Source of the DNA: Erwinia sp. HDF1-3R
Lineage (GTDB): Bacteria; Pseudomonadota; Gammaproteobacteria; Enterobacterales; Enterobacteriaceae
Assembly (NCBI RefSeq): GCF_039621855.1
Contig: NZ_CP155071.1
Coordinates: 2,356,001-2,420,000 of the forward strand
Direction of reading: 5' to 3'
DNA: 64,000 nt
Positions 8,334-16,673 of this stretch are shown here, piece by piece. The notes under the pieces are model-generated. The model did not search any database. It saw only the letters and a list, made by a program, of their open reading frames with translations, and was not told where the DNA came from. The position numbers and the translations under genes were made by a program. Numbering within the stretch: position 1 is the first letter of the stretch; every line of letters begins with the position of its first letter.

Positions 8334-8358
8334 GCCGCCAGTTAAGGCGGCTTTCTGT
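8334..8358 (+). terminator. Terminator after the zinc-ribbon pair
   Basis: Stem GCCGCC (8334-8339) pairs with GGCGGC (8346-8351) around AGTTAA, extended by flanking A/T pairs and followed by TTTCTGTCATTGT. Confidence 0.8.
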
Positions 8359-8418
8359 CATTGTGGCAATGAAACCTTACCTTGTATTATCTTGCAGATT
8401 AATAATCATCCGCTGTAG

Positions 8419-9459
8419 TTATAATGCATTCAAATAAATTGGTTTTTGTGCCGCTTCGATTTGCGCAATGGTCAGCCGGGGATCAAACAGCCCGGTCGAG
8501 AGATAGGTCAGGCCGCTGTCAGCCAGAATCACCACAATACGTTTGCCGGCGTTCTCCGGCCTGCGGGCAATTTCACGCGCCGCAAAGAGCACCGCGCCGG
8601 AAGACTCCCCAACCAGAATACCGTCCGAAGCCGCGACTTCGCGCGCGGTCTGTATCGCCTGCCAGCTCTCCACGGCAAAGACATCATCTACCAGGGTACG
8701 ATCGAGCGTGGGCGGCACCCGTTCAGGTGCCACGTCGTGGAAGGCGTGCACCCCGGTTATCTCACGCCTGTCCGGGTTATCCGGGCCTGGGATCGAGTGG
8801 CTGCCTGGTTCAACGCCAATCAGCTGAATGGATGGCGAGTGCTGCTTCAGATAGCGTCCCGCGCCGGAAAGGGTACCGCCGGTGCCGACCGAGGCGATAA
8901 GCAGATCAATATGGCCGCCGGTCTGCTGCCAGATCTCCGGTCCGGTATGCCGGTAATGGGCATCAGGATTTACCGGATTCTCCAGCTGGCAGGTAAAGCA
9001 GATATTCGGCTGCTTCAGGATAACGTTAGCCGCCAGCCAGCGGGCGGCGGCAACAAAGTCACCGTCGCTCTCTTCAATAACGTTGTCAAAGCCCTCGACC
9101 TGGCTAAACGGCACGATCTCCGCACCAAAGGCAGTGAGAATAGCAAAGCGCTCGGCGCTCAGTTTGTCGTGAAGATAGACGCGAAATTTATAGCCCTTTG
9201 CTGCCGCAATGGCGGCCAGCGCAATACCGGTATTGCCGCTGGTGGTGTCGACCAGCGTCATGCCGGGCCGCAGCCTGCCGTCACGCTCCGCCGCTTCTAT
9301 CATCGCCAGCGCGATGCGGTCTTTACTGCTGTGATTAGGATTAAAATACTCCAGCTTCGCCACCAGCTCGGCCTGCAGGGTAAACTGCTGGCTGAAGCCG
9401 TTAAGCCGCAGCAGTGGGGTCTGGCCGACCAGTTCGGTAATGCCGTTATAGATTGTCAT
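8419..9459 (-). CDS. CysK-like PLP-dependent cysteine synthase family protein
   Basis: 346 aa. Fold-type II PLP enzyme: the PLP lysine is Lys46 in NPNHSSKDRIA, the Asn loop is TTSGNTGIA (about 73-80), the phosphate loop is GTGGTLSGAG, and the C-terminal serine loop is ILADSGLTYLSTGL. Start ATG 9459 is chosen over the longer frame because GGAG lies just upstream and the family begins MxIYNxITELVGxTPL. By family it makes cysteine from O-acetylserine and sulfide, or acts on a related substrate. It is encoded 19 bp after a sulfonate-type ABC ATPase on the same strand, so it may feed sulfide released from an imported organosulfur compound into cysteine. It is not the housekeeping CysK locus. Confidence 0.85.
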   Translation of the reverse strand: MTIYNGITELVGQTPLLRLNGFSQQFTLQAELVAKLEYFNPNHSSKDRIALAMIEAAERDGRLRPGMTLVDTTSGNTGIALAAIAAAKGYKFRVYLHDKLSAERFAILTAFGAEIVPFSQVEGFDNVIEESDGDFVAAARWLAANVILKQPNICFTCQLENPVNPDAHYRHTGPEIWQQTGGHIDLLIASVGTGGTLSGAGRYLKQHSPSIQLIGVEPGSHSIPGPDNPDRREITGVHAFHDVAPERVPPTLDRTLVDDVFAVESWQAIQTAREVAASDGILVGESSGAVLFAAREIARRPENAGKRIVVILADSGLTYLSTGLFDPRLTIAQIEAAQKPIYLNAL

Positions 9460-9478
9460 TAAAGGCTCCGGGGATAAT

Positions 9479-10270
9479 TCAGGCCGCGGGGATATCCGCG
9501 CCAAGTAAATCGAGCACGCGGGTACGAAGCTGGATCAGGCGCGGGTCGTCGCGCCGACGCGGCCAGGGCAGGGCCACGTCAAGGGTGTCGATAATACGGG
9601 CGGGACGCGGGCTAAAGACCACTACCCGATTGGCCATCAGCAGGGCTTCTTCCACATCATGAGTGACCATCAGCGCGCTGAACTGCTGCTCCCGCCACAG
9701 TGCGACCAGCTCCTGCTGCATACGGATGCGCGTCAGGGAGTCGAGCTTGCCGAGAGGTTCATCCAGCAGCAGCAGCCGGGGCCGGTTAACCAGCGCGCGT
9801 GCCAGCGAGGCGCGCTGCGCCATGCCGCCGGAAAGCTGATGCGGCCAGGCATGGGCAAACTGGCTTAAACCCACCTTCTCAAGCATGGCGTCGACGCGAA
9901 TTTTGTCCTCTGCGGTCAGCCTGCTGCGGGTTTCCAGCCCCAGCGCGACGTTACGCCACACGCTGCGCCAGGGGTAGAGGGTGGGATCCTGAAACACCAC
10001 CACCCGGCTGGGATCGGGGCCGCTAAGCGGCCTGCCATCTTCCTCAATCTGCCCGACGGCAGGCCTGTCAAGCCCGGCCACCAGACGCAAAAGGGTGGAT
10101 TTCCCACAGCCGGAGGGGCCAAGCAGGGCAACAAATTCCCCCGGCTTCACCCGTAGCGAGACGTCGTCCAGCACCGGGAGCGCCTCACCGCCCAGATAGA
10201 ACGCGTGGCTGATGCCCGCAATAGTTAATGCCAGCCCGGTGACCGGGCTAATGTCTTCGGCTAACGTCAT
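9479..10270 (-). CDS. Nitrate/sulfonate/taurine-type ABC transporter ATPase (SsuB/TauB-like)
   Basis: 263 aa. Walker A GPSGCGKST, Q-loop VVFQDPTLYPW, signature LSGGMAQRASLARAL, Walker B LLLLDEPLGKLD and H-loop VTHDVEEAL are all intact, with the spacing of the SsuB/TauB/NrtD group. Start ATG 10270 (MTLAEDISPV). It heads a two-gene minus-strand unit with the CysK-like gene. The matching binding protein and permease are on the divergent transcript across a 214-bp intergenic region, so one ABC system is split over two promoters facing away from each other. Confidence 0.88.
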   Translation of the reverse strand: MTLAEDISPVTGLALTIAGISHAFYLGGEALPVLDDVSLRVKPGEFVALLGPSGCGKSTLLRLVAGLDRPAVGQIEEDGRPLSGPDPSRVVVFQDPTLYPWRSVWRNVALGLETRSRLTAEDKIRVDAMLEKVGLSQFAHAWPHQLSGGMAQRASLARALVNRPRLLLLDEPLGKLDSLTRIRMQQELVALWREQQFSALMVTHDVEEALLMANRVVVFSPRPARIIDTLDVALPWPRRRDDPRLIQLRTRVLDLLGADIPAA

Positions 10271-10484
10271 TTATGGTCCTTATATCTTCTGCTGCTGGCG
10301 GTTATATTCCGCGCTGAGAATAAAAGGTAAATAAACAATAACCGCTAAGCTAACGTACAAAGTGAATATAGTGAGGCTTTGAGACATATTGCCGCTGGCA
10401 GAATTATTAATGCACTAATGTTATTTGGTGGATATTTCCAGGCCTGTAAAAGTAGTGAGAACATCATACTTCAGGGAGTTAATT
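10271..10484. promoter_or_regulatory. Divergent control region of the split ABC transporter
   Basis: 214 bp, AT-rich, between the ATPase gene (minus) and the binding-protein gene (plus). It must contain both promoters. I see no strong palindrome and no convincing -24/-12 element: TGGATATTTCCAGGCC near 10430 has the right spacing but poor sequence. Sulfur-starvation control by CysB/Cbl-type LysR regulators is plausible from context but not shown by the sequence. Confidence 0.5.
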
Positions 10485-11531
10485 ATGGCCGGTCACCGGA
10501 ATTTTTCGCGACGTTCCTTTATTCAGACGCTTGGCGCGATGGGAGCAGGAATAGGGCTGGCTTCAGCGCTGCCTGCCTGGGCTGAACCTCCGACAGCCGC
10601 CGGGGGAAAACTGACCCCCGTTAAGCTGGCCTGGGGACAGACGGCGGTCTGTCAGGCACCGATCTCCGTGGCGCTACAGCAGGGCTTTTTTAAAAAATAT
10701 GGCCTGGACGTTGAGCCGGTCAACTTTAGCGGCCCGACGGATGCCCTGCTCCAGGCCATCGCTACCGGGCAGGCGGATGGCGGCATTGGTATGGCGCTGC
10801 GCTGGCTTAAACCGCTCGAACAGGGGTTTGACGTCGATTTGACCGTCGGTACGCACGGCGGCTGTATGCGGCTGCTGGCCCCGGCCAGCGCCGGGATCCA
10901 CAGCGTACGCGACCTGGTGGGAAAAAGCGTCGCGGTGTCCGATCAGGCCAGCCCAATCCGCAATTTCTTTGCTATCCAGCTGGCTAAGCAGGGCATTGAT
11001 GCCGACAAACAGGTCAACTGGGTACAGTACCCGGAAGACCTGTTTGGTGAGGCACTGCGCAAGGGGGAAGTCCAGGCGCTGGCCACCGACGACCCCCAGG
11101 GATGGTTAATCAAACATCGTGAGGGGCTGGTCGAGGTGGACAATAACCTTAACGGCGAGTACCGCAATCTGACCTGCTGTGTATTAGGCCTGCGCGGATC
11201 GCTGGTACGTAATAATCCCGCCGTGGCGCGGTCAATTACCCAGGCGATCGTGGATGCCCAGCAGTGGACCGCCGATCATCCGGCAGAGACGGCAAAAATC
11301 TTTGCCCCCTATGTGCCGGGCCAGGTACCGATTGACGACATCACCGCGATGCTGCGCGAACATACGCACCATCATCACTCGACCGGCGACCAGCTGCGTA
11401 AAGAGGTCGCGGTGTATGTCAATGAGCTGAAACTCATCAACGTGATACGTCCTGATACCGATGCGCAGCGCTTTGCGGAACACTATGTTCCCGAGCTGCT
11501 GCCTGCGGTTCAGCACGCGCATATGAGCTAA
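10485..11531 (+). CDS. Tat-exported sulfonate/nitrate-type ABC substrate-binding protein
   Basis: 348 aa. The N-terminus has a twin-arginine signal (S-R9-R10-S-F-I-Q, then a hydrophobic stretch ending LPAWA), so export through Tat is predicted. The mature protein is of the NMT1/SsuA/NrtA-like group: VKLAWGQTAVCQAPISVALQ, FFKKYGLDVEPVNFSGPTDA and ATGQADGGIGMALRW. Start ATG 10485 has AGGGAG at spacing 7; the frame's earlier start at 10425 would bury the Tat motif. It pairs with the permease that starts 11 bp later and with the divergent ATPase. The ligand is probably an organosulfur or similar anion, inferred from neighbours. Confidence 0.85.
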   Translation: MAGHRNFSRRSFIQTLGAMGAGIGLASALPAWAEPPTAAGGKLTPVKLAWGQTAVCQAPISVALQQGFFKKYGLDVEPVNFSGPTDALLQAIATGQADGGIGMALRWLKPLEQGFDVDLTVGTHGGCMRLLAPASAGIHSVRDLVGKSVAVSDQASPIRNFFAIQLAKQGIDADKQVNWVQYPEDLFGEALRKGEVQALATDDPQGWLIKHREGLVEVDNNLNGEYRNLTCCVLGLRGSLVRNNPAVARSITQAIVDAQQWTADHPAETAKIFAPYVPGQVPIDDITAMLREHTHHHHSTGDQLRKEVAVYVNELKLINVIRPDTDAQRFAEHYVPELLPAVQHAHMS

Positions 11532-11541
11532 CGGAGGCACC

Positions 11542-12660
11542 ATGTCCAGCGACGCCTTTACCGATGCCAGCCCGAAGAAAAGCAGCGGGCATACTGCACT
11601 GCCGCCGGTCTCATCGCCTGCAATCCCATCCGCATTAGCACAAACGTCTGCACCATCAGCTGCTATTCCGCGCACGTTCGTACAAACGCCTGCGCCCCCG
11701 GCAGCCATTTCGCCCGCCTTAGCGCTGGCGGTACTCGCCTGGTGGCTGCTGGCGGCGCTGATGATCTTCTGGCCGGACCGGCAGGTGGGTTTTGCGCCGC
11801 CGCGCTTTGTCGGTGAAACTCACCGGCTGTTCGTGGTGCTGGCGGTCATCCTCACCCTCGCAACGCTGCTGGGGAGAGTGCTTAACGGGCGGCTGTTCGA
11901 CCCGCTGCGCAGGGCGGCACGCTGGCTGGTGGTGCTGGCCGTGCTGATTGCCCTGTGGGAAACGGTTACCGCCAATCTGGCGCTGCTGCCCGCGCCTTTT
12001 TTCGCGCCGCCGCGCGCGCTGGTTGAGGCCTATGCCACCGACTGGCGACGGCTGGGGGACAGCGTGCTGAATTCGCTGCGGCTGCTGGCGGCAGGTTTTG
12101 TACTGGGCAGCCTGAGTGGCTTTATCACCGGCGTTGCCATCGGCTGGTCGCGTGGGCTGGGGTACTGGGTTCATCCGGTACTGCGCCTGCTGGGTCCGGT
12201 TCCCTCAACGGCGCTGCTGCCTCTGTCGCTCTATTTCTTTCCCTCCAGCTTTTCCGCGGCAATTTTTCTGATTGCCCTGGCAACCTGGTTTCCGGTGACG
12301 GTGCTGACCTGGTCAGGTGTCAGCAGCGTTGACGATCGCTATTATGACGTGGCAAGAACACTGGGGGCGCGTCCGCTGTTCCTGATCCTGCGCGTGGCGG
12401 TACCGGCATCGCTGCCGCACGTGTTTGTCGGGCTGTTTATGGGACTGGGGGCGTCATTTTCGGTGTTGGTCGCCGCGGAAATGATGGGGGTGAAGTCGGG
12501 GCTGGGGTGGTATCTACAGTGGGCGCAGGGCTGGGCCGCCTATGCCAATATGTACGGTGCGCTGATCGTGATGGCGCTGCTATTCTCCTCGCTAATCACG
12601 CTGCTGTTTACCCTGCGTGACCGGCTGCTGTCATGGCAGCAGGGTGCGATGAAGTGGTGA
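11542..12660 (+). CDS. SsuC/TauC-type ABC permease with unusual N-terminal extension
   Basis: 372 aa against about 260 for typical SsuC. Residues 1-55 are Pro/Ala/Ser-rich and contain two near copies of an AIPSALAQTSAPSA-like segment. An added pair of membrane helices follows (about 58-105), then the standard permease core with about six helices and the EAA loop YYDVARTLGARPLFLILRVAVPASLP. Start ATG 11542 follows ACGGAGGCACC. It is translated after the Tat-exported binding protein and should pair with the divergent SsuB-like ATPase. The extension is real coding sequence in phase with the core, but its role is unknown. Confidence 0.85.
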   Translation: MSSDAFTDASPKKSSGHTALPPVSSPAIPSALAQTSAPSAAIPRTFVQTPAPPAAISPALALAVLAWWLLAALMIFWPDRQVGFAPPRFVGETHRLFVVLAVILTLATLLGRVLNGRLFDPLRRAARWLVVLAVLIALWETVTANLALLPAPFFAPPRALVEAYATDWRRLGDSVLNSLRLLAAGFVLGSLSGFITGVAIGWSRGLGYWVHPVLRLLGPVPSTALLPLSLYFFPSSFSAAIFLIALATWFPVTVLTWSGVSSVDDRYYDVARTLGARPLFLILRVAVPASLPHVFVGLFMGLGASFSVLVAAEMMGVKSGLGWYLQWAQGWAAYANMYGALIVMALLFSSLITLLFTLRDRLLSWQQGAMKW

Positions 12661-12755
12661 GGGGATATCAGCAGGGTTGTTTGAGCGGTGTAATTACCGC
12701 CGGGATGGGTATATGATGAAGAAAAGGTGACCAGCACAGAGGCGAAGGAATCGCA

Positions 12756-13286
12756 ATGCGGAGTATTGAAGAGGACAATAAATTAGCAAACAGGCTGTCC
12801 TATCTGTTTTTGTTTGCGGGTGTTATTCCGCTGGTAGTGATTTGGGCGATGGATTTGCATAACGCTGACTCTGCCATTCTGAAGGATATCGCAGCCAGAA
12901 CCGCCGATCTTCCGGGACTAATATCTGCAAAAAATCCGCTGATGACTAAGGTCATGGATGTTTATTGCAAAACCGCACCCATTTTGGCTTTTTTATGCTT
13001 TGCGTGTACGATAAAGATTCGCAAAGTTATTAAGAATGTTGACAGAGCGGCGCTTATACGCTCTTGTCTGCTCAGTCCATTCTTCTATGCATTTTGTTTT
13101 TATCTATTATTGTGCTGCGATCATGAACTGACCACCGCAGGGAGACCTCTCAGGCTGATGTCAGGACATAATTCACTCTTGCTGTTGGCGTATATTGCAT
13201 TCTATTTTGTGATATTTATGTTGAGCTATGGCGTGCTTTTTATTCCTGTTATTGTTCGCAGGCTTTTAAAAGAAAGGCGGCAATGA
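12756..13286 (+). CDS. Colicin A-type immunity protein (four-helix membrane protein)
   Basis: 176 aa with four predicted membrane helices: SYLFLFAGVIPLVVIWAMDL, TAPILAFLCFACTI, LLSPFFYAFCFYLLLCC and LLLLAYIAFYFVIFMLSYGV. Size, helix number and position convergent with a pore-forming colicin match immunity proteins of the colicin A/B/N group (colicin A immunity is 178 aa). They sit in the inner membrane and block the incoming pore domain. AT-rich compared with the permease gene before it. The stop codon lies inside the terminator hairpin shared with the colicin gene. Confidence 0.8.
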   Translation: MRSIEEDNKLANRLSYLFLFAGVIPLVVIWAMDLHNADSAILKDIAARTADLPGLISAKNPLMTKVMDVYCKTAPILAFLCFACTIKIRKVIKNVDRAALIRSCLLSPFFYAFCFYLLLCCDHELTTAGRPLRLMSGHNSLLLLAYIAFYFVIFMLSYGVLFIPVIVRRLLKERRQ

Positions 13287-13298
13287 CCGCCTTTCTTT
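13270..13298. terminator. Bidirectional terminator between immunity and colicin genes
   Basis: AAGAAAGGCGG (13270-13280) pairs with CCGCCTTTCTTT (13287-13298) around CAATGA. A-runs and T-runs flank the stem on both sides, so it can end transcription from both convergent genes. The immunity stop TGA (13284-13286) lies in the loop. Confidence 0.88.
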
Positions 13299-13302
13299 CC
13301 AG

Positions 13303-14556
13303 TTAATTTGCGGGGCGGATTATTTGCTGATTTAGTTTGTCAGCCACGTTGTCATCAATCAATGCTCCGACGATGGCAGCGAACATAATTCCTGATATTC
13401 CCACAGCTATCGCAGGAACGCCAGCATATAACAGAGCAAACCCAATTGTCGCTGAGAAAAAACCCAAGGCCAGACTGGCAGCTATCCCGCCCAGCACCCA
13501 GGACTCTACTTCCAGTATTAGCGGCCCCCAGTTTCCAGTTTCATATCCTTCGATACTTTTTTGCCTCACCTTCTCGACTTTCATCACTCTATCAGCAATT
13601 TTAAACGCTTTTCCGAGATTACTGAGTTTACTCGCCATATCCTGAGCATCTACATGCTTCCACGCATTAACAATCGCATCTTTATCTGCTTTATTGATTT
13701 TCATCGCAGGATTAGACGTGACTTTGCTCAGCGATGCCATCGCTTGATCGTAACTGCGAATATTTTTCCCCTGGAAGTTCTTTATATCATTCGCAATTTC
13801 GTTAGCCAGCGATTTATACTTATCTCCAAGATACTCACCCATTCGGTCACCGACATCAGCGATAAGCCCACTGGTTTTGCTCAGCGTCTCTCTTTCAGCA
13901 CTGGCTTTCTCCGCCGCTTCCTTCTCACGCTGACGTGCCAGTTCTTCCTGCTCTTTTCTTGCCCTGTCCTCTGCATCCTTTTGCTTTCGTGCATTATTAA
14001 TCACCACCAGTTCAGCCTGTGCCAGCCACGTTGCCTGTTTCGCACGCACAATCCTCTGACCAGAATGGCCACTGTTTACCAGCGGTGCATTAGCGCTTAT
14101 GATTTTATTCAGCGCGGCAATACGTGCATCGGAAGTATCACCTCTAAAGGAAATAGTAACGAGACCACCTGGATTTGAGCCTGCTTTCTTTCCATTATTT
14201 GTCGTCCCATTATTGTTGGGAATTAAACCGGGTGGTAGAGGACCGAGGTTCACTCCCACCCTGTATCCATCCACGGTGGGAACTGCTGGTGATGAAAGAG
14301 ATACTTCGGCTATAATATCGCCGTTTCCATCGATATAATAGCCTGTGAACTCTTCTGGATTGATACCAAAAGAACGGGCAAGGGTATCATCTGCGGCTCG
14401 GGAGACTACACTGCTATTTCCCTTGTTATTATTGTGCGACCCATTATTTCCCTTGTTACCTCCGCTACCTCCGCTGTTACCACGTGGACTTTCTGAGCCT
14501 GGATTAGATGATGGGGCATCGACCGTTATAGTACCCTGATCATGGCTTTTGCTCAT
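13303..14556 (-). CDS. Pore-forming colicin, colicin A/B/N pore-domain type
   Basis: 417 aa. Residues 8-12 (GTITV) resemble a TonB box. About 15-50 are a Gly/Asn/Ser-rich translocation arm. About 55-160 look like a receptor-binding region. About 160-225 form a charged helix (RKQKDAEDRARKEQEELARQ). The last ~190 residues are a pore domain close to colicin A: IRSYDQAMASLSKVTSNP, KADKDAIVNAWKHVDAQDMA and EGYETGNWGPLILEVESW, then the hydrophobic hairpin LGGIAASLALGFF...AIAVGISGIMFAAIVGALI. Start ATG 14556 has GATGAGGAAAATAAT upstream. It kills sensitive relatives by depolarising the inner membrane. No lysis gene and no clear LexA box are visible nearby, which is unusual. Confidence 0.88.
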   Translation of the reverse strand: MSKSHDQGTITVDAPSSNPGSESPRGNSGGSGGNKGNNGSHNNNKGNSSVVSRAADDTLARSFGINPEEFTGYYIDGNGDIIAEVSLSSPAVPTVDGYRVGVNLGPLPPGLIPNNNGTTNNGKKAGSNPGGLVTISFRGDTSDARIAALNKIISANAPLVNSGHSGQRIVRAKQATWLAQAELVVINNARKQKDAEDRARKEQEELARQREKEAAEKASAERETLSKTSGLIADVGDRMGEYLGDKYKSLANEIANDIKNFQGKNIRSYDQAMASLSKVTSNPAMKINKADKDAIVNAWKHVDAQDMASKLSNLGKAFKIADRVMKVEKVRQKSIEGYETGNWGPLILEVESWVLGGIAASLALGFFSATIGFALLYAGVPAIAVGISGIMFAAIVGALIDDNVADKLNQQIIRPAN

Positions 14557-14920
14557 ATTATTTTCCTCATCCTTAGGGTTTATAAGAGCTTGTAAATCTG
14601 TGGGGCTGCGCCTCGAAAGTTCTGATGCTATCCCCATAGAGTGATTTTCAACATATCATAACCGCACATTCCACTGTGATTTGGGATCTGACTCCTATTA
14701 TTTGAATAATTAATTTTTGTCCATTTTAGTTCGCGTGTTGTTGTTTTTAACTCGCCTGCTTAAATGATGCTGCAATATATACTTTCAACTATAAGGAGGT
14801 TCTACGCCGGAACCGTCGAAATTTCCGGCGCGAGGTTTTCAGTGATCTTTAGGCACGTTAATGACTCCATCTGCATTGCCTTGTGCCAGCCTTCCCATCA
14901 ATTTTGCAAAGCGAAAATAT
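14557..14920. other. Colicin upstream region
   Basis: AT-rich, about 360 bp, holding the colicin promoter (minus strand). I looked for the SOS operator CTG-N10-CAG and found no good match. A short plus-strand frame at 14764-14961 has no convincing start signal or family and I do not call it a gene. Confidence 0.5.
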
Positions 14921-15040
14921 TCAGGCTATCGCAGGAGAATGTAGTCCATCTGTACTCTTGACGCGCTGTCCATCACCCGTTAAAAGGCATCCATATAGCC
15001 TTATTTCATCTTCAGGCCATAGGTGAGCGGGAGTAGACAT
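14921..15040 (-). pseudogene. Possible hcp 5' remnant
   Basis: ATG 15040 has a good ribosome site (AAGGAAATTAT) and starts MSTPAHLWPEDE, very close to the N-terminus of many Hcp proteins (MSTPAHLWLEDE). After twelve residues the similarity stops and the frame ends in TGA at 14921. I read this as the surviving start and leader of an hcp gene whose body was deleted. Two other hcp genes in this window start MAIPAYMWLKDD and MTISVYLWLEDD. Confidence 0.5.
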
Positions 15041-15209
15041 ATAATTTCCTTATCATTGATGATTTAAAAAAAAGCGATATTCACGCTGTCACCATTTACA
15101 GTAACGCGTAAAAATAAAAATCATAAGTGTGGCGAATACGCCTGTAGGTCAGACAGGGCTGTCAGGGAAAAAATATCCCTGAAGCAGTGCGAAAATAATC
15201 GTGAGAATC

Positions 15210-15600
15210 ACTGGTCCGTACAGAGATGATAAAAATCTAAGTTACCACGCTCGAATATCGGTTCAATCAGGAATTACATCATTTCCAGTTGTTGCATGTA
15301 AAGTGCGAAGTGCCAGGCTGGGTTTTGAACCTGTAGACGATGGGCACTATCCGCCGCTTTCTGGACAAGGCCATATGTAGCCACAACTCCAGCTATCGTA
15401 CCCGCTGCACGTCCTGTAAGGGTGCTGGCAGCGATATGGACATTCACTGTCATAAGCGCTTTTTTAATATGTTCTAATTTTGCTGTTTATCAGACAACGT
15501 TGGTGGGCTTGCTGCGGGACAGTCAAATTCCGCTTGTCCGAATAGCAGCGGGCATAACCAGGCTGTATTGCAGTCATAAAGTGTACGTTATTTTCACGGT
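15210..15600 (-). pseudogene. Decayed membrane-associated protein, possibly T6SS-linked
   Basis: Minus-strand coding pieces in two frames: LLFGQAEFDCPAASPPTLSD (ending at a TAG near 15479), then in a shifted frame KLEHIKKALMTVNVHIAAST, LTGRAAGTIAGVVATYGLVQ and KAADSAHRLQVQNPAWHFAL, then LYMQQLEMM, a TAA, and FLIEPIFERGNLDFYHLCTD. The frameshift and the internal stop (probably a former Tyr codon) show an inactivated gene. It resembles hypothetical proteins I associate with effector islands, but I cannot name a family. With the hcp-like start nearby it suggests a decayed effector island. Confidence 0.5.
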
Positions 15601-15807
15601 AAGTCACTCCCAGGCCCGTCTCCTACCAGGCATGAACGCTATGCGCAGCGGGAAAAAATCTGCACACCCTAAGGTTAACGGCCATGGGCACCTTCACTGT
15701 CTTCACAGCTTGAGCAACAGGCTCCCCACATTATCCACCGTGATATCGCCAGTTCAGTAACAACCTGGTGGATGCGATGTTTTTCCATAAAAACCGGTAT
15801 AAGTCGT

Positions 15808-16644
15808 TTACAGCACCCGCTGCAAAAAGCGCTGCGTGCGCGGATGGGCGGGGCGGTTAAGTACCCGCTCTGCGCTACCGGATTCAATTATTTTACCCTC
15901 AGCCATAAAGACCACGCGATCGGCCACCTGCCGGGCGAAGCCAATTTCATGCGTGACCACCACCATCGTCACTCCCGCTAGCGCCAGCGTTCTGATGGTT
16001 TCCAGCACTTCGCCAACCCGTTCCGGATCCAGCGCCGACGTCGGCTCGTCAAACAGCATCACCTTAGGTTCCAGCGCCAGCGCGCGGGCGATAGCGACCC
16101 GCTGCTGCTGACCTCCGGAGAGCTGGCGCGGCCATGCTTCAGCTTTCTCATGCAGGCCGACCGTTTCCAGCAGCCGGTAAGCCCGTTCAACGGCCTGCCT
16201 GCGGGTCAGTAACCCCTGCACGACCGGCGCTTCGGTAATATTATCCAGCACCGTCATATGTGGAAAAAGATTAAAATTCTGGAACACATAGCCAACCTGG
16301 GTGCGCTGCTTCAGAATTGCCCGCTCCTTAAGCTCATACAGCCGGTCCCCTTTGCGACGGTAGCCGACATATTCGCCATCAATCTGTATAAAGCCTTCAT
16401 CGACGCGCTCCAGATGGTTAATGGTACGCAGCAGGGTGGATTTACCCGATCCTGACGGCCCAAGGATCACCGTCACCGTGCCTGGCTCAATGGTCAGGCT
16501 GACGTTATCCAGCGCGGTAAAGGTGCCATAGCGTTTGCTGATATTACTGATTTCAATGCGCCCCTGGCGCGAGCGCGGCAGGGGGGCGTGCGCAACGTCA
16601 GATTGCGCTCCCTGCGGCGGGTAAAGTTGATAAGCTTCGGACAC
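15808..16644 (-). CDS. TcyN/GlnQ-type amino acid ABC transporter ATPase
   Basis: 278 aa. A 28-residue polar leader precedes the ATPase domain: Walker A GPSGSGKST, Q-loop YVFQNFNLFPHMTVLDN, signature LSGGQQQRVAIARAL, Walker B VMLFDEPTSALDPE, H-loop VVVTHEIGFA. The sequence fits polar amino acid importers, closest in pattern to cystine/modified-cysteine TcyN and GlnQ. It is the last gene of a minus-strand operon (binding protein, GNAT, permease, ATPase). The gene set mirrors the Bacillus tcyJKLMN-snaA-cmo operon for S-modified cysteines, so such a ligand is likely. Confidence 0.88.
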   Translation of the reverse strand: MSEAYQLYPPQGAQSDVAHAPLPRSRQGRIEISNISKRYGTFTALDNVSLTIEPGTVTVILGPSGSGKSTLLRTINHLERVDEGFIQIDGEYVGYRRKGDRLYELKERAILKQRTQVGYVFQNFNLFPHMTVLDNITEAPVVQGLLTRRQAVERAYRLLETVGLHEKAEAWPRQLSGGQQQRVAIARALALEPKVMLFDEPTSALDPERVGEVLETIRTLALAGVTMVVVTHEIGFARQVADRVVFMAEGKIIESGSAERVLNRPAHPRTQRFLQRVL

Positions 16645-16673
16645 GGTAAACTCCTGCGTGCTGGCACCGCTGT

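Noticed and set aside
10429..10444. TGGATATTTCCAGGCC in the divergent ABC control region as a sigma-54 promoter
   Set aside because: Only the GG/GC spacing fits; both boxes differ too much from consensus.
14557..14760. SOS (LexA) operator upstream of the colicin gene
   Set aside because: No CTG-N10-CAG with a reasonable surrounding sequence was found on either strand, although colicins usually have one.
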